Assembly: GCF_011762125.1 (NCBI RefSeq)
Contig: NZ_JAASQN010000001.1
Span: 682,001 to 746,000 of the forward strand
From: Sphingopyxis panaciterrae
GTDB taxonomy: Bacteria; Pseudomonadota; Alphaproteobacteria; Sphingomonadales; Sphingomonadaceae
Direction of reading: 5' to 3'
DNA: 64,000 nucleotides
Position 1 is the stretch's first letter; each line of letters starts with the position of its first letter. Shown here piece after piece: positions 25,817-34,256 of this stretch. The notes below the pieces were generated by a model that was not told where the DNA came from, did not search any database, and saw nothing but the letters and a program-made list of their open reading frames with translations. Made by a program: the position numbers and the translations under genes.

Positions 25817-26677
25817 ATGGCGAGCGGCTTGCAACGGACGGTCTATAATGCGCCCGACGGCGTCCGGCTGGTTGCCGATCGCGGCGGCGATCCCGGCGCG
25901 CCCGCCGTCATCCTGCTTCATGGCGGCGGCCAGACGCGGCATAGCTGGAGCCGCGCGGTCGATCGCTTGCTCGCCGAAGGATTCCAGGTCGTCAATTTCG
26001 ACGCGCGCGGTCATGGCGAAAGCGACTGGTCGCCAGCGGGCGCCTATGGTTTGGATGATCGAGCGGCGGATCTGACGGCCGTAACCGAAAGCCTGACTGT
26101 ACCGTTTGTCCTCGTGGGCGCTTCGCTGGGTGGCGCGACGTCGATCGTCGCTATCGACCGGGGACTCCGGCCGGCGGGATTGGTGCTGGTCGATATCGTA
26201 CCCGAACCCGATGCGCGAGGCGTCGATCGCATCGTCAGCTTCATGCGCGGCAATCCCGATGGCTTTGCGACGGTGGACGAAGCCGTGTCGGCGGTCGCCG
26301 TCTATAATCCGGCGCGCGAACGCCCGGCGGACAGCCGCGGCTTGATGAAAAATCTGCGCGAAGGTGCCGATGGGCGGTTCCGGTGGCACTGGGACCCGCG
26401 CATCGTCGACGCCCCGCCCGAGGCGCTCCATCCGGTCGTCCGCCAAGCCGCCGAGCGCTTCGCGGCGCTCCCCGACCTGCCGGTCCTGCTCGTTCGCGGG
26501 CTGGCGAGCGACGTCGTCGGCGACGCGGGTATTGCCGCGTTTCGCAAACAGGTTTCGCGGCTCGAACTGCTCGACGTCGCGGGGGCAGGGCATATGGTTG
26601 CGGGGGATCGCAACGATGCTTTCAACGACGGGGTAATCGCCTTCGCCCGCCGGGTCTTGCGCGCCGCGTCGCGATGA
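25817..26677 (+). CDS. alpha/beta hydrolase
   Basis: A 286-residue hydrolase with the oxyanion motif LLHGGGQTRHSW near residues 33-44, DARGHGESD near 65, the nucleophile elbow GASLGG with Ser103, and a C-terminal GAGHMVAGD carrying the catalytic His. It likely cleaves an ester, lactone or C-C bond. No signal peptide is present, so it acts in the cytoplasm. It diverges from the SDR/tetR unit across operator-like site C and is followed by a TonB receptor with its own promoter. Confidence 0.9.
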   Translation: MASGLQRTVYNAPDGVRLVADRGGDPGAPAVILLHGGGQTRHSWSRAVDRLLAEGFQVVNFDARGHGESDWSPAGAYGLDDRAADLTAVTESLTVPFVLVGASLGGATSIVAIDRGLRPAGLVLVDIVPEPDARGVDRIVSFMRGNPDGFATVDEAVSAVAVYNPARERPADSRGLMKNLREGADGRFRWHWDPRIVDAPPEALHPVVRQAAERFAALPDLPVLLVRGLASDVVGDAGIAAFRKQVSRLELLDVAGAGHMVAGDRNDAFNDGVIAFARRVLRAASR

Positions 26678-26750
26678 AATCTCAAAAAATCATTCTATAA
26701 CAATGATATAATATATGAGGTTGCAAACCTTACGGCGTTATATTTTCCGA

Positions 26751-26778
26751 TTGACATTAAATCTAATGAGCATAGATT
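26751..26778 (+). promoter_or_regulatory. promoter of TonB receptor with CTA-N7-TAG element (site D)
   Basis: TTGACA (26751-26756) and TAGATT (26773-26778) are separated by 16 bp. Inside lies AATCTA-N7-TAGATT (26760-26778), with perfect 6-bp arms around the CTA-N7-TAG core (26763-26775). This is a classic repressor position between -35 and -10. Confidence 0.55.
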
Positions 26779-26825
26779 AATTGGCAAGGCTGCGGATGAC
26801 GGCCTGCTTTTTGGAGAGGACCGTT

Positions 26826-29291
26826 ATGGATCGCAGTGTTTCGCTTCGCGCTGTTCGCAATGCCTGCCTGGCTTCGGTCGTCGTTGCCGCCGGGATGGCT
26901 TTCCCGGCCCTGGCGCAGACGGCACCGGCCGACGCCGCGCCCGGGACCGACGAGACCGCGAATGTCCCCGCCGACGGCGAAATCATCGTCACCGCGCGCC
27001 GCCGCGATGAACGCCTGATCGATGCGCCGGTCGCGATCACTGCGCTCGGCGGTGCGGCGCTCGACAATTATGCCGTCACTGATTTCAGCGACATGGCCTC
27101 GCTCGTTCCGACGATGGTCGCGGGCAAGGCGGCATCGGGTTCGTCGGCCAGCATCTTCCTGCGCGGGGTCGGATCGACCGCGCTCAGCGCCGGCTTCGAC
27201 CAGTCGGTATCCTTCGTTGTCGACGGTATGCCGATGAGCCGCGGCCGCGAGATCGGCCTCAGCCAATATGACGTCCAGCGCGTCGAAGTGCTCAAAGGCC
27301 CGCAGGCGCTGTTCTTCGGAAAAAATGCCACCGGCGGCCTGATTTCGGTCACCACGAACAGCCCGAAAGACGTTTTCGAAGCGGGATTCAAGGCGGGTTA
27401 CGGTTTCGAGGCGAAAGAGAAATATGGCGAGGGCTATATCTCCGGCCCGCTCGCCGATGGCCTGCGCGCACGTCTGGCCTTCCGCGTTGCCGACAGCGAC
27501 GGTGCGTTCACGAACAGCGCCGCGGCGACCTATCTCGATCCGCTCGGCATGGAGCGGCATCGCAACAGCAAATATCGCGGCGGCGGCCGGACCTACAGCG
27601 GGCGCGCGACGGTCGAGTGGGACGCAACCGACAATCTGACCTTCCAGGTGAAGACCGGCTACACCGACCAGAAGGATGGCGGGCCGACCGACATTCTCGA
27701 ACGTCTCTGCGGCGGCGGGCGCACCACGCCCTTCTCACCCGACCCCTTTGGCTCGGGCACCGGCATCCCGCCGAGCCCCAATGCCGATTGCGCGATCGAC
27801 GGCCGGGCGGATAGTTCGACACTGCCGCAGGCGGTGGCGGACGCCAATTTCCGCTACGCCGGCGATGGCCATATGTATTCGCGGTTGAAGTCGGGTTACG
27901 GCATCCTCACCGCGACGCTGACCAGCGACGTGTTCGACGTCACCTCGATCACCTCCTATTATCGCTTCAAGCAGACCGACCTCAACAATGTGTCGGGCGA
28001 AGCCTATCCGGCGAGCTTCTCGCAACTCGCCGATTACCGGCAGACGTCGGAAGAGCTCCGCTTCCAGTCGAAATGGGACGGCGCGGTCAACGTGCTGTTC
28101 GGTCTCTTTGCGTCGAGCAACAAGTTCATCTTCAACACCGACGCCTATATTTTCCCGGTGCCGGTCAGCCCGGTGACCGACACCTATGTCACCTTCAAAC
28201 GTGATAACGGGTTCAAGGGCAGCTCAATGTCGGCGTTCGGCGAAGTGACCGCCAACCTGACGGATTCGATTGAACTCGCGGGTGGCGCGCGCTGGAGCTA
28301 TGAATCGCGCGACAGCTATCAGGCGTCGTTGCCGGCGCATCTCGGCTTTGCGGCGGCGTTCCCGGCCGGGCTGCGCCTCGACGACCGCTATCGCGAAACC
28401 GACGTCTCGCCGCAGGTCACCCTCCGCTACAAGCCTTCGCGCGATCTGACCTTCTATGCCGCCTATAAGGAAGGTTTCAAATCGGGTGGGTTCAACATTT
28501 CGCAGACGCTGACCCCTGCGGCGACCGTCGGGGCGGGCGAATATGGTGCCGAACGCGCCCGCGGCGGCGAAGTCGGCGCGCGGGCTATCCTGATGGGCGG
28601 CGCGCTGTCGCTCAACGCCACCGCCTATTATTACGACTATCTCGATCTGCAGGTGCAGAATTTCGACCCCGTCACCATCGGCCAGGTCGTGGCGAACGCG
28701 GGTACGCTGCGCGTCAAGGGGATCGAGGGCGATTTCAACTGGCGCTCGGGCGGATTTTCGCTACGCGGCGCCGCGGCGTTCAACGACGCTTCGTACAAGG
28801 ATTATATCGGCCAATGCTATGGCGGCCAGACGGTCGCGGCGGGATGCAACCTGCTCGCACCCGCGCCGGGCGCTGCCTTTACCAGCCAAGACTATGACGG
28901 CCGAACGCCGCCCAAGGCACCGCGCTTTGCCGGGCGGATCGGCGCGAGCTACGATATGCCGCTGACGGCATCGGGCTGGACGCTGCAACTGTCGAGCGAC
29001 GTCAGCTACACGGGAAAATATAATTTCACCGACACCCTGCGTCCCGACGGCGTGCAAAAGGCTTACACGAAAATCGACGCGGCCATCCGCGTCAACGGAC
29101 CCGACGATCGCTGGACCCTGGGCGTCATCGGCCGCAACCTGACCAACAAGCTGGTGGTCACGGCGGCAAATGATATTCCGTTCGCGGGGGGAACGGGGAC
29201 GGGCACCGCCGAACCGGGCGTGCTTGCCGATATGTCGGCCTTTGTCGACAATCCGCGGGAAATCTATGTCGAGGTCGGCTTCAAATTCTGA
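26826..29291 (+). CDS. TonB-dependent outer-membrane receptor
   Basis: An 821-residue receptor with a signal peptide (MDRSVSLRAVRNACLASVVV, cleavage after PALA-QTAP), a TonB-box-like EIIVTARRRDE, and the plug landmarks DMASLVPTMV, FLRGVGS, VDGMPMSRG and VEVLKGPQALFFGKNATGGL. The barrel ends in YVEVGFKF with the terminal Phe required for outer-membrane insertion. The start at 26826 follows GGAGAGGA; the longer frame from 26781 would spoil the signal peptide. It probably takes up the growth substrate of the adjoining pathway. The promoter carries a CTA-N7-TAG element shared with the catabolic operons. Confidence 0.92.
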   Translation: MDRSVSLRAVRNACLASVVVAAGMAFPALAQTAPADAAPGTDETANVPADGEIIVTARRRDERLIDAPVAITALGGAALDNYAVTDFSDMASLVPTMVAGKAASGSSASIFLRGVGSTALSAGFDQSVSFVVDGMPMSRGREIGLSQYDVQRVEVLKGPQALFFGKNATGGLISVTTNSPKDVFEAGFKAGYGFEAKEKYGEGYISGPLADGLRARLAFRVADSDGAFTNSAAATYLDPLGMERHRNSKYRGGGRTYSGRATVEWDATDNLTFQVKTGYTDQKDGGPTDILERLCGGGRTTPFSPDPFGSGTGIPPSPNADCAIDGRADSSTLPQAVADANFRYAGDGHMYSRLKSGYGILTATLTSDVFDVTSITSYYRFKQTDLNNVSGEAYPASFSQLADYRQTSEELRFQSKWDGAVNVLFGLFASSNKFIFNTDAYIFPVPVSPVTDTYVTFKRDNGFKGSSMSAFGEVTANLTDSIELAGGARWSYESRDSYQASLPAHLGFAAAFPAGLRLDDRYRETDVSPQVTLRYKPSRDLTFYAAYKEGFKSGGFNISQTLTPAATVGAGEYGAERARGGEVGARAILMGGALSLNATAYYYDYLDLQVQNFDPVTIGQVVANAGTLRVKGIEGDFNWRSGGFSLRGAAAFNDASYKDYIGQCYGGQTVAAGCNLLAPAPGAAFTSQDYDGRTPPKAPRFAGRIGASYDMPLTASGWTLQLSSDVSYTGKYNFTDTLRPDGVQKAYTKIDAAIRVNGPDDRWTLGVIGRNLTNKLVVTAANDIPFAGGTGTGTAEPGVLADMSAFVDNPREIYVEVGFKF

Positions 29292-29634
29292 TCGAACAGT
29301 GTCGCCGACGGGAAGTTACGCATACGGCATGATCGACCTCGTGCCCGGACTCCGGGGCACGACCAAGGCTGGGATACCGGCCGGGAAGAGCATGTTCGCG
29401 CGAAACGCTCGTCGATGCCTGCTTCCGGTGAGAAGGAGCGTTGTCCGCGGGGCTGTTGATTCGCCGCGAATATGCCGATAGCAGACTGCCGCCGGCGAAT
29501 GCGCGATCCGGTTTGTCGCACCGGCTGCCTGCAATAGGATATGCTGTCTTGCCAGGCGTTTCGGCGAGATGGGATTTGCTGGCTTCGCATGACACCGGCG
29601 GCGTCGGTATTCGTTCCGAAACAAGGTAGCGCGC
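29292..29634. other. 343-bp spacer, no gene seen
   Basis: Between the TonB receptor and the LysR gene. A weak 6-bp stem (GTGCCC at 29341, GGGCAC at 29355) lies 50 bp after the receptor stop and could help termination, but no T-run follows. No coding sequence or RNA was recognised. Confidence 0.4.
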
Positions 29635-30576
29635 GTGGATATTTCGCAACTCAAGACGATCATTCACGTCGCGGAACTGGGCAGTCTGAGCAAGGCGGCC
29701 GACCGCCTCAATATCGCGCAGCCGGCGCTGAGCCGTCAGGTCCGGCTGCTCGAATATGAACTCGGCACGCAATTGTTCACGCGGCACGGACGCGGCATGG
29801 TGATTACCGAGTCCGGGCAGAGGGTGCTTGAGCATGCCGTCCGCATCATGGCCGAACTGGATGCGATCCGCAGCGACGTGACCGGCGAGGGCAAGGGCTA
29901 TCGCGGCATCGTGGCGCTCGGCATGCCGCCGACGGTCGCCGAGATCGTCACCGTACCGCTGGTGCGTAAGGTTGGCGAGGCCTATCCCGAGCTTTCGCTG
30001 CGCCTCTCATCGGCGTTCAGCGGGCATCTTGTCGACTGGCTGCATCGCGGCGTGATCGACGTCGCCGTCTCCTACGAGCCCGAATTGCTGCATTCGCTGC
30101 GCGTGGTGCCGGTCCTGTCGGAAGACCTGCTGCTCGTCGGCCCGGCGGGGCTGGGGCTCTCGCTCGAAACGCCGGTCGGTTTTCGCGATCTTGCCGGCCG
30201 CCGGCTGGTGCTGCCAAGCCCGGCGCATGGCCTGCGCATGCTGGTCGAGGACATTGCGCGGCGCGAGGATGTCCAACTCAGCACCGCCGTCGAGGCCGAT
30301 TCCTTCGGTGCGATGATCAACCTCGTGCAAAGCGGGATCGGCATGACGATCCTGCCGCTTGCACCGATCTACGACAAGGTGCGCGCGGGTGATCTGTGCG
30401 CGGCACCGATCGTGTCGCCGACGCCGACGCGCCGCATCGTGATCGCCCATTCCGCCGACCGCCCGCTCAGCCCGGCGGCGCGCTTCGTCGGCGAGGCGTT
30501 TGTCGAGATCGTCGAGGAAATGATCCGGCGTGGCGCCTGGATCGGTTCGATCAATGCCGAGGCGGACGTCGCCTGA
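29635..30576 (+). CDS. LysR family transcriptional regulator
   Basis: A 313-residue LysR protein. The winged helix-turn-helix occupies residues 1-60 (LKTIIHVAELGSLSKAADRL, IAQPALSRQVRLLEYELGTQLF) and the C-terminal part is a periplasmic-binding-like effector domain (GMPPTVAEIVTVPLV, GIGMTILPLAPIY). The start codon is GTG at 29635 (MDISQLK), the family's natural N-terminus. It lies just upstream of an acyl-CoA dehydrogenase gene in the same direction and may control it and the CaiB and decarboxylase operons; small symmetrical sites near both are listed separately. Confidence 0.92.
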   Translation: MDISQLKTIIHVAELGSLSKAADRLNIAQPALSRQVRLLEYELGTQLFTRHGRGMVITESGQRVLEHAVRIMAELDAIRSDVTGEGKGYRGIVALGMPPTVAEIVTVPLVRKVGEAYPELSLRLSSAFSGHLVDWLHRGVIDVAVSYEPELLHSLRVVPVLSEDLLLVGPAGLGLSLETPVGFRDLAGRRLVLPSPAHGLRMLVEDIARREDVQLSTAVEADSFGAMINLVQSGIGMTILPLAPIYDKVRAGDLCAAPIVSPTPTRRIVIAHSADRPLSPAARFVGEAFVEIVEEMIRRGAWIGSINAEADVA

Positions 30577-30583
30577 CGGTGCG

Positions 30584-30596
30584 GCTATTGCATAGC
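30584..30596. promoter_or_regulatory. GCTAT-TGC-ATAGC inverted repeat upstream of acyl-CoA dehydrogenase gene
   Basis: Perfect 5-bp arms, 72 bp before the acyl-CoA dehydrogenase ATG and 8 bp after the lysR stop. A possible half of a LysR operator. Assignment is weak because only symmetry and position support it. Confidence 0.25.
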
Positions 30597-30667
30597 TGAT
30601 AGATTCAATCGTTGCTGGACGCTGCGCGCGCTGCCCGGAATGGACGTCGTCCTGAAAGGGTAGCCCG

Positions 30668-31828
30668 ATGAACAACGCGCAAGAGAGTTTTCCGGAAATT
30701 CGCGAGGCGGTCCGCCGGCTCTGCGCCCGGTTTCCGGGCGAATATTGGCGGGAACTCGACCGGGAGCGTGAATATCCCGCCGCGTTCGTGCGGGCGCTGA
30801 CCGAAGCGGGCTTCCTCTCGGTGCTGATCCCCGAGGAATATGGCGGTTCGGGCCTGGGCTTGCAGGCGGCGACCGCGGTGCTGGAGGAAATCCACCGTTC
30901 GGGGTGCAACGGCGGTGCCTGCCACGCACAGATGTACACGATGGGCACCCTGTTGAAACATGGATCGGAGGCGCAGAAGCAGGCCTATCTGCCCGCAATC
31001 GCTAGCGGCGAACTGCGCCTCCAGGCCTTCGGCGTGACCGAACCCACCGCAGGCACCGATACCACGCGTATCCGCACCTTTGCCAAAAGAGTCGGCGATA
31101 ACTATATTGTCAATGGTCAGAAAATCTGGATCAGCCGCGCCGAGCATTCGGACCTGATGGTCCTGCTTTGCCGCACCACCCCGCGCGAGGAATGCGCCAA
31201 GCCTTCGGACGGCATGAGCGTGCTGCTCGTCGACATGTGTCGGGCCTTGGACAATGGGCTCACCATCCGTCCGATCCGCACGATGCTCAATCACGCCACG
31301 ACCGAGTTGTTTTTCGACGACCTCGAAGTGCCCGCGGCCAATCTGATCGGCGACGAAGGTAAGGGATTTCGCTACATCCTCTCGGGGATGAACGCCGAAC
31401 GCATCCTGATCGCGTCCGAATGCATCGGTGACGGCCGCTTCTTCATCGATCGTGCCGCCGCCTATGCGCGCGAGCGGAGCGTCTTCGGCCGGGCGATCGG
31501 CCAGAACCAGGGGGTCCAGTTTCCCATTGCGCGTGCCCATGTGCAGCTCGCCGCCGCGGCGGGAATGGTCGACCAAGCGGCGCGGATGTTCGACGCCGGG
31601 CTGAGCGGCGGCACCGAGGCCAATATGGCCAAGATGCTGGCATCGGAAGCAAGCTGGGCGGCCGCCGACATGTGTGTGCAAACCCATGGCGGCTTCGGTT
31701 TCGCCGAAGAATATGACATCGAGCGCAAGTTCCGCGAGACGCGCCTCTATCAGGTCGCGCCGATCTCGACCAACCTGATCCTCAGCCATGTCGCGACGCA
31801 TGTGCTGGGGTTGCCCAAGAGCTTTTAG
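30668..31828 (+). CDS. acyl-CoA dehydrogenase
   Basis: A 386-residue complete acyl-CoA dehydrogenase: IPEEYGGSGLGL near residues 56-67, flavin motif GVTEPTAGTDTTRI near 121-134, WISRAEHSDLMVL, ERSVFGRAIGQNQGVQFP and the C-terminal QTHGGFGFAEEYDIER. It desaturates an acyl-CoA, probably the product of the CaiB-type transferase encoded convergently 16 bp away. The best starting ATG is 30668 with AAGGGTAGCCCG upstream. It is separate from the two-subunit pair at 14.8-17 kb and carries all motifs itself. Confidence 0.92.
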   Translation: MNNAQESFPEIREAVRRLCARFPGEYWRELDREREYPAAFVRALTEAGFLSVLIPEEYGGSGLGLQAATAVLEEIHRSGCNGGACHAQMYTMGTLLKHGSEAQKQAYLPAIASGELRLQAFGVTEPTAGTDTTRIRTFAKRVGDNYIVNGQKIWISRAEHSDLMVLLCRTTPREECAKPSDGMSVLLVDMCRALDNGLTIRPIRTMLNHATTELFFDDLEVPAANLIGDEGKGFRYILSGMNAERILIASECIGDGRFFIDRAAAYARERSVFGRAIGQNQGVQFPIARAHVQLAAAAGMVDQAARMFDAGLSGGTEANMAKMLASEASWAAADMCVQTHGGFGFAEEYDIERKFRETRLYQVAPISTNLILSHVATHVLGLPKSF

Positions 31829-31844
31829 AGCCTCTGCCCCGCCG

Positions 31845-32957
31845 TCATGAAGAGAATTCCGCGCGCAGGCTCGCCCCCTGTTCGTCGAGCGCGGGCACGC
31901 GCGAGGGCAGGTCGCCGTCGCGCCCGGCGGGGCGGGGCAGTGTCGCTTCGCCGCCCGGAAGCGTGCAGGCAATGCCCCGCAGCGCGGCATGTCGAAGCAC
32001 ATCCGCGACCGCAGACACCCGTCCCCAGGCGATCTGGCAGCGCTCGAGCGCGTCGATCGCCTCGCCGCAAGTCCAGCCCGCGAAACGCGCGGCGATGAGG
32101 TCGGTCAGCGCGGCGCGATGCGCCACGCGCACGGGATTGTCGTGGAAACGGGGGTCCGTGGCCAGTTCGGGCTTCGCCATCACACCCGTGCAAAAGCGAA
32201 CCCATTCGGCGGGGGATTGCACCGCAACGACCAGGTCGCCGTCACTGCAGCTGAAAGTGCCATAGGGAAAGATCGCGGCGTGGGCGAGCCCGCAGCGCGG
32301 CGTGTCGCGGCCGCCGTAAGCCTTGTGCAGCATCGGCACCGCCATCCAGTCGGCCATTCCGTCGAACATCGCGACCTCGATCGCGCGGCCGATGCCGCTG
32401 CGGCCGCGCGCGATCAGGGCTTCGAGAATCGCGGCATGGGCGTTCATACCCGCCCCGATGTCGGCAATCGAGACGCCGACCTTCGCCATTGCATCCGGCG
32501 TGCCGGTGACTGCGCAAATCCCGCTCTCCGCCTGCACGAGCATATCATAGGCTCGCATATCGGCGTAGCCGCTGTCCTGCGCATAGCCACAGACGTCGAC
32601 TGCGATCAGGGCTGGAAAGCGCGCGTGCAACTGCTTCGCATCGAGCCCGAGCCGCGCGGCCGCGCCCGGCGCCAGATTCTGGACGAATATGTCGGCGCGC
32701 GCCAGCATCCGCTCGATCAAGCTGCGGTCGCCGGCATCCTTTACATCGGCGACGATGCTTTCCTTGCCGCGATTGAGCCAGGCGAAATAAGCCGACGTGC
32801 CGTGGACTGCCTTGTCATAGTGGCGCGCGGTCTCGCCGCCGGCGCGCTCGATCTTGATCACCCGCGCGCCGCCGTCGGCAAGCCGCGCGGTGCACAAGGG
32901 CGCGGCGACCGCCTGTTCGATCGATACGACGGTCAGTCCCTGTAGCGCGCCGGTCAT
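31845..32957 (-). CDS. CaiB/BaiF family (class III) CoA-transferase
   Basis: A 370-residue CoA transferase. N-terminal VVSIEQAVAAPLCTARLADGGARVIKIER is the CoA-binding block, followed by LNRGKESIVADVKD and the segment AYDMLVQAESGICAVTG containing the catalytic Asp near residue 160. It moves CoA between carboxylic acids in the cytoplasm without ATP. The ATG at 32957 (MTGALQGLTVVS) matches the family start; the frame upstream is not conserved-looking. It diverges from the decarboxylase/5-oxoprolinase operon and is convergent with an acyl-CoA dehydrogenase, suggesting activation then desaturation of an acid made by that operon. Confidence 0.9.
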   Translation of the reverse strand: MTGALQGLTVVSIEQAVAAPLCTARLADGGARVIKIERAGGETARHYDKAVHGTSAYFAWLNRGKESIVADVKDAGDRSLIERMLARADIFVQNLAPGAAARLGLDAKQLHARFPALIAVDVCGYAQDSGYADMRAYDMLVQAESGICAVTGTPDAMAKVGVSIADIGAGMNAHAAILEALIARGRSGIGRAIEVAMFDGMADWMAVPMLHKAYGGRDTPRCGLAHAAIFPYGTFSCSDGDLVVAVQSPAEWVRFCTGVMAKPELATDPRFHDNPVRVAHRAALTDLIAARFAGWTCGEAIDALERCQIAWGRVSAVADVLRHAALRGIACTLPGGEATLPRPAGRDGDLPSRVPALDEQGASLRAEFSS

Positions 32958-33058
32958 GCGGCCTGCCCGGAGCGGAAAATCTGGTCGGGATGATCTGTCA
33001 TGGCACCGCGCCATATAGATTAACCGCCGGCCTCACCATGAGGAAGCCGTGCTATCAC

Positions 33059-33077
33059 CTATGCCCGGAAGACATAG
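33059..33077. promoter_or_regulatory. CTATG-N9-CATAG inverted repeat in divergent promoter
   Basis: Perfect 5-bp arms in the space between the CaiB gene and the decarboxylase operon. The size and ATG-N9-CAT core resemble LysR-type binding sites. Support is position and symmetry only. Confidence 0.3.
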
Positions 33078-33132
33078 CAGAAAGCGCCAATTGCTGGAGG
33101 TGGTAAGCAGGCGTTTGCTGTAGCCTGTGCGC

Positions 33133-33678
33133 ATGTCGACCATGATTCAGGAACGAGCCGCGGCGCCAGCCGCGCTACACTGGCCGGACGTGCTCTATCA
33201 GAGCCTTCGCGATGCCGGGATAACCCATGCGAGCTATGTGCCGGACGCCGGCCACGCGCGGCTGATCGAACGCCTTCGTGCCGATCCCGACGTTTCTGCC
33301 ACGGTGCTGACGACCGAGGAGGAGGGCATCGCGGTCGCCGCGGGCGCCTGGCTCGGCGGCAAGCGCAGCGTCGTGCTGATGCAGTCGAGCGGCGTCGGCA
33401 ATTGCATCAATATGCTGTCGTTGCCGATGATCGCCCGCTTTCCGCTGCTGATGCTGGTGACGATGCGCGGCGAATGGGCCGAATTCAATCCGTGGCAGGT
33501 TCCGATGGGCGCCGCGACCGCACCCGCGCTGCAGGCCATCGGCGTGCGCAGCTTCCATGTCGAAACGCCCGAGGACCTGCTCGAAACGGTGTCGGCCGCG
33601 GCGATCGAGGCATTCGACGGCGATCAGCAGATCGCAATCCTGATCGGGCAGCGCATGCTGGGAGAAAAGAAGTGGTGA
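33133..33678 (+). CDS. TPP-dependent decarboxylase, N-terminal (PYR) subunit, sulfopyruvate/phosphonopyruvate decarboxylase alpha-like
   Basis: A 181-residue protein equal to the PYR domain of thiamine-diphosphate decarboxylases. The TTEEEGIAVAAGAWLGG segment near residues 58-74 includes the Glu that activates the cofactor, followed by LMQSSGVGNCINMLSLP. Length and form match ComD-like alpha subunits. GTG (33127) or ATG (33142) starts are also possible; no strong ribosome site decides. The stop overlaps the start of the beta-subunit gene (GTGA), as expected for subunits made in equal amounts. The substrate, a 2-oxo acid, cannot be specified; sulfopyruvate, phosphonopyruvate or an aromatic or aliphatic oxo acid are all possible. 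Confidence 0.88.
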   Translation: MSTMIQERAAAPAALHWPDVLYQSLRDAGITHASYVPDAGHARLIERLRADPDVSATVLTTEEEGIAVAAGAWLGGKRSVVLMQSSGVGNCINMLSLPMIARFPLLMLVTMRGEWAEFNPWQVPMGAATAPALQAIGVRSFHVETPEDLLETVSAAAIEAFDGDQQIAILIGQRMLGEKKW

Positions 33679-34256
33679 GCGGGCTCGACCGCAGACGCGT
33701 CGTCGAGGCGTTGCTTGCCGGGCGCGGCGACGCGCTTGTCGTGACCGGGCTGGGCTCGCCGAGCTACGACGTGCATGCGGCGGGCGACGTTCCGGCCAAC
33801 TATTATCTGTGGGGCGCGATGGGCAGTGCGTCGCTCGTCGGGCTGGGACTGGCGCAGGCGCAGCCCGGCAAGCCCGTGCTGGTCATCACCGGCGACGGCG
33901 AGCAGCTGATGGGCCTCGGCGGGCTGGCGACGATCGGTATCGCGGCGCCCGACAATCTCACCATCGTCGTCATCGACAATGGCCATTTCGGCGAGACCGG
34001 GATGCAGGACAGCCATACCGGGCTCGGTATCGCGCTCGATCGCGTGGCGGCCGCCTGCAATTTCGCGGTGGCGCGCACCGCCTCCAGCCAAGCCGATGTC
34101 GATGCGATTTGCGCGGAAGCCGGCAGGAAGGCCGCAGGGCCGCGTCTGTTCGTGATCAAGGTGAAGGCGGAGAATTTGCCGCGATCGCTGCCGCCGCGCG
34201 ACGCGGTGTTCATCAAGAACCGGTTCCGCGCGCATCTCGGCCTCGCGACGGCATGA
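33675..34256 (+). CDS. TPP-dependent decarboxylase, C-terminal (PP) subunit, ComE-like
   Basis: A 193-residue PP domain with the TPP/Mg motif GDGEQLMGLGG ending in DNGHFGETG (GDG-x about 25-N). Together with the preceding gene it makes one complete decarboxylase of the sulfopyruvate/phosphonopyruvate type that releases CO2 and an aldehyde. The start is GTG at 33675 overlapping the alpha stop; GTG 33672 is an alternative, with GGAGAAAAGAAG upstream. The stop overlaps the ATG of the aldehyde dehydrogenase gene, which would oxidise the aldehyde. Confidence 0.9.
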   Translation: MSGLDRRRVVEALLAGRGDALVVTGLGSPSYDVHAAGDVPANYYLWGAMGSASLVGLGLAQAQPGKPVLVITGDGEQLMGLGGLATIGIAAPDNLTIVVIDNGHFGETGMQDSHTGLGIALDRVAAACNFAVARTASSQADVDAICAEAGRKAAGPRLFVIKVKAENLPRSLPPRDAVFIKNRFRAHLGLATA

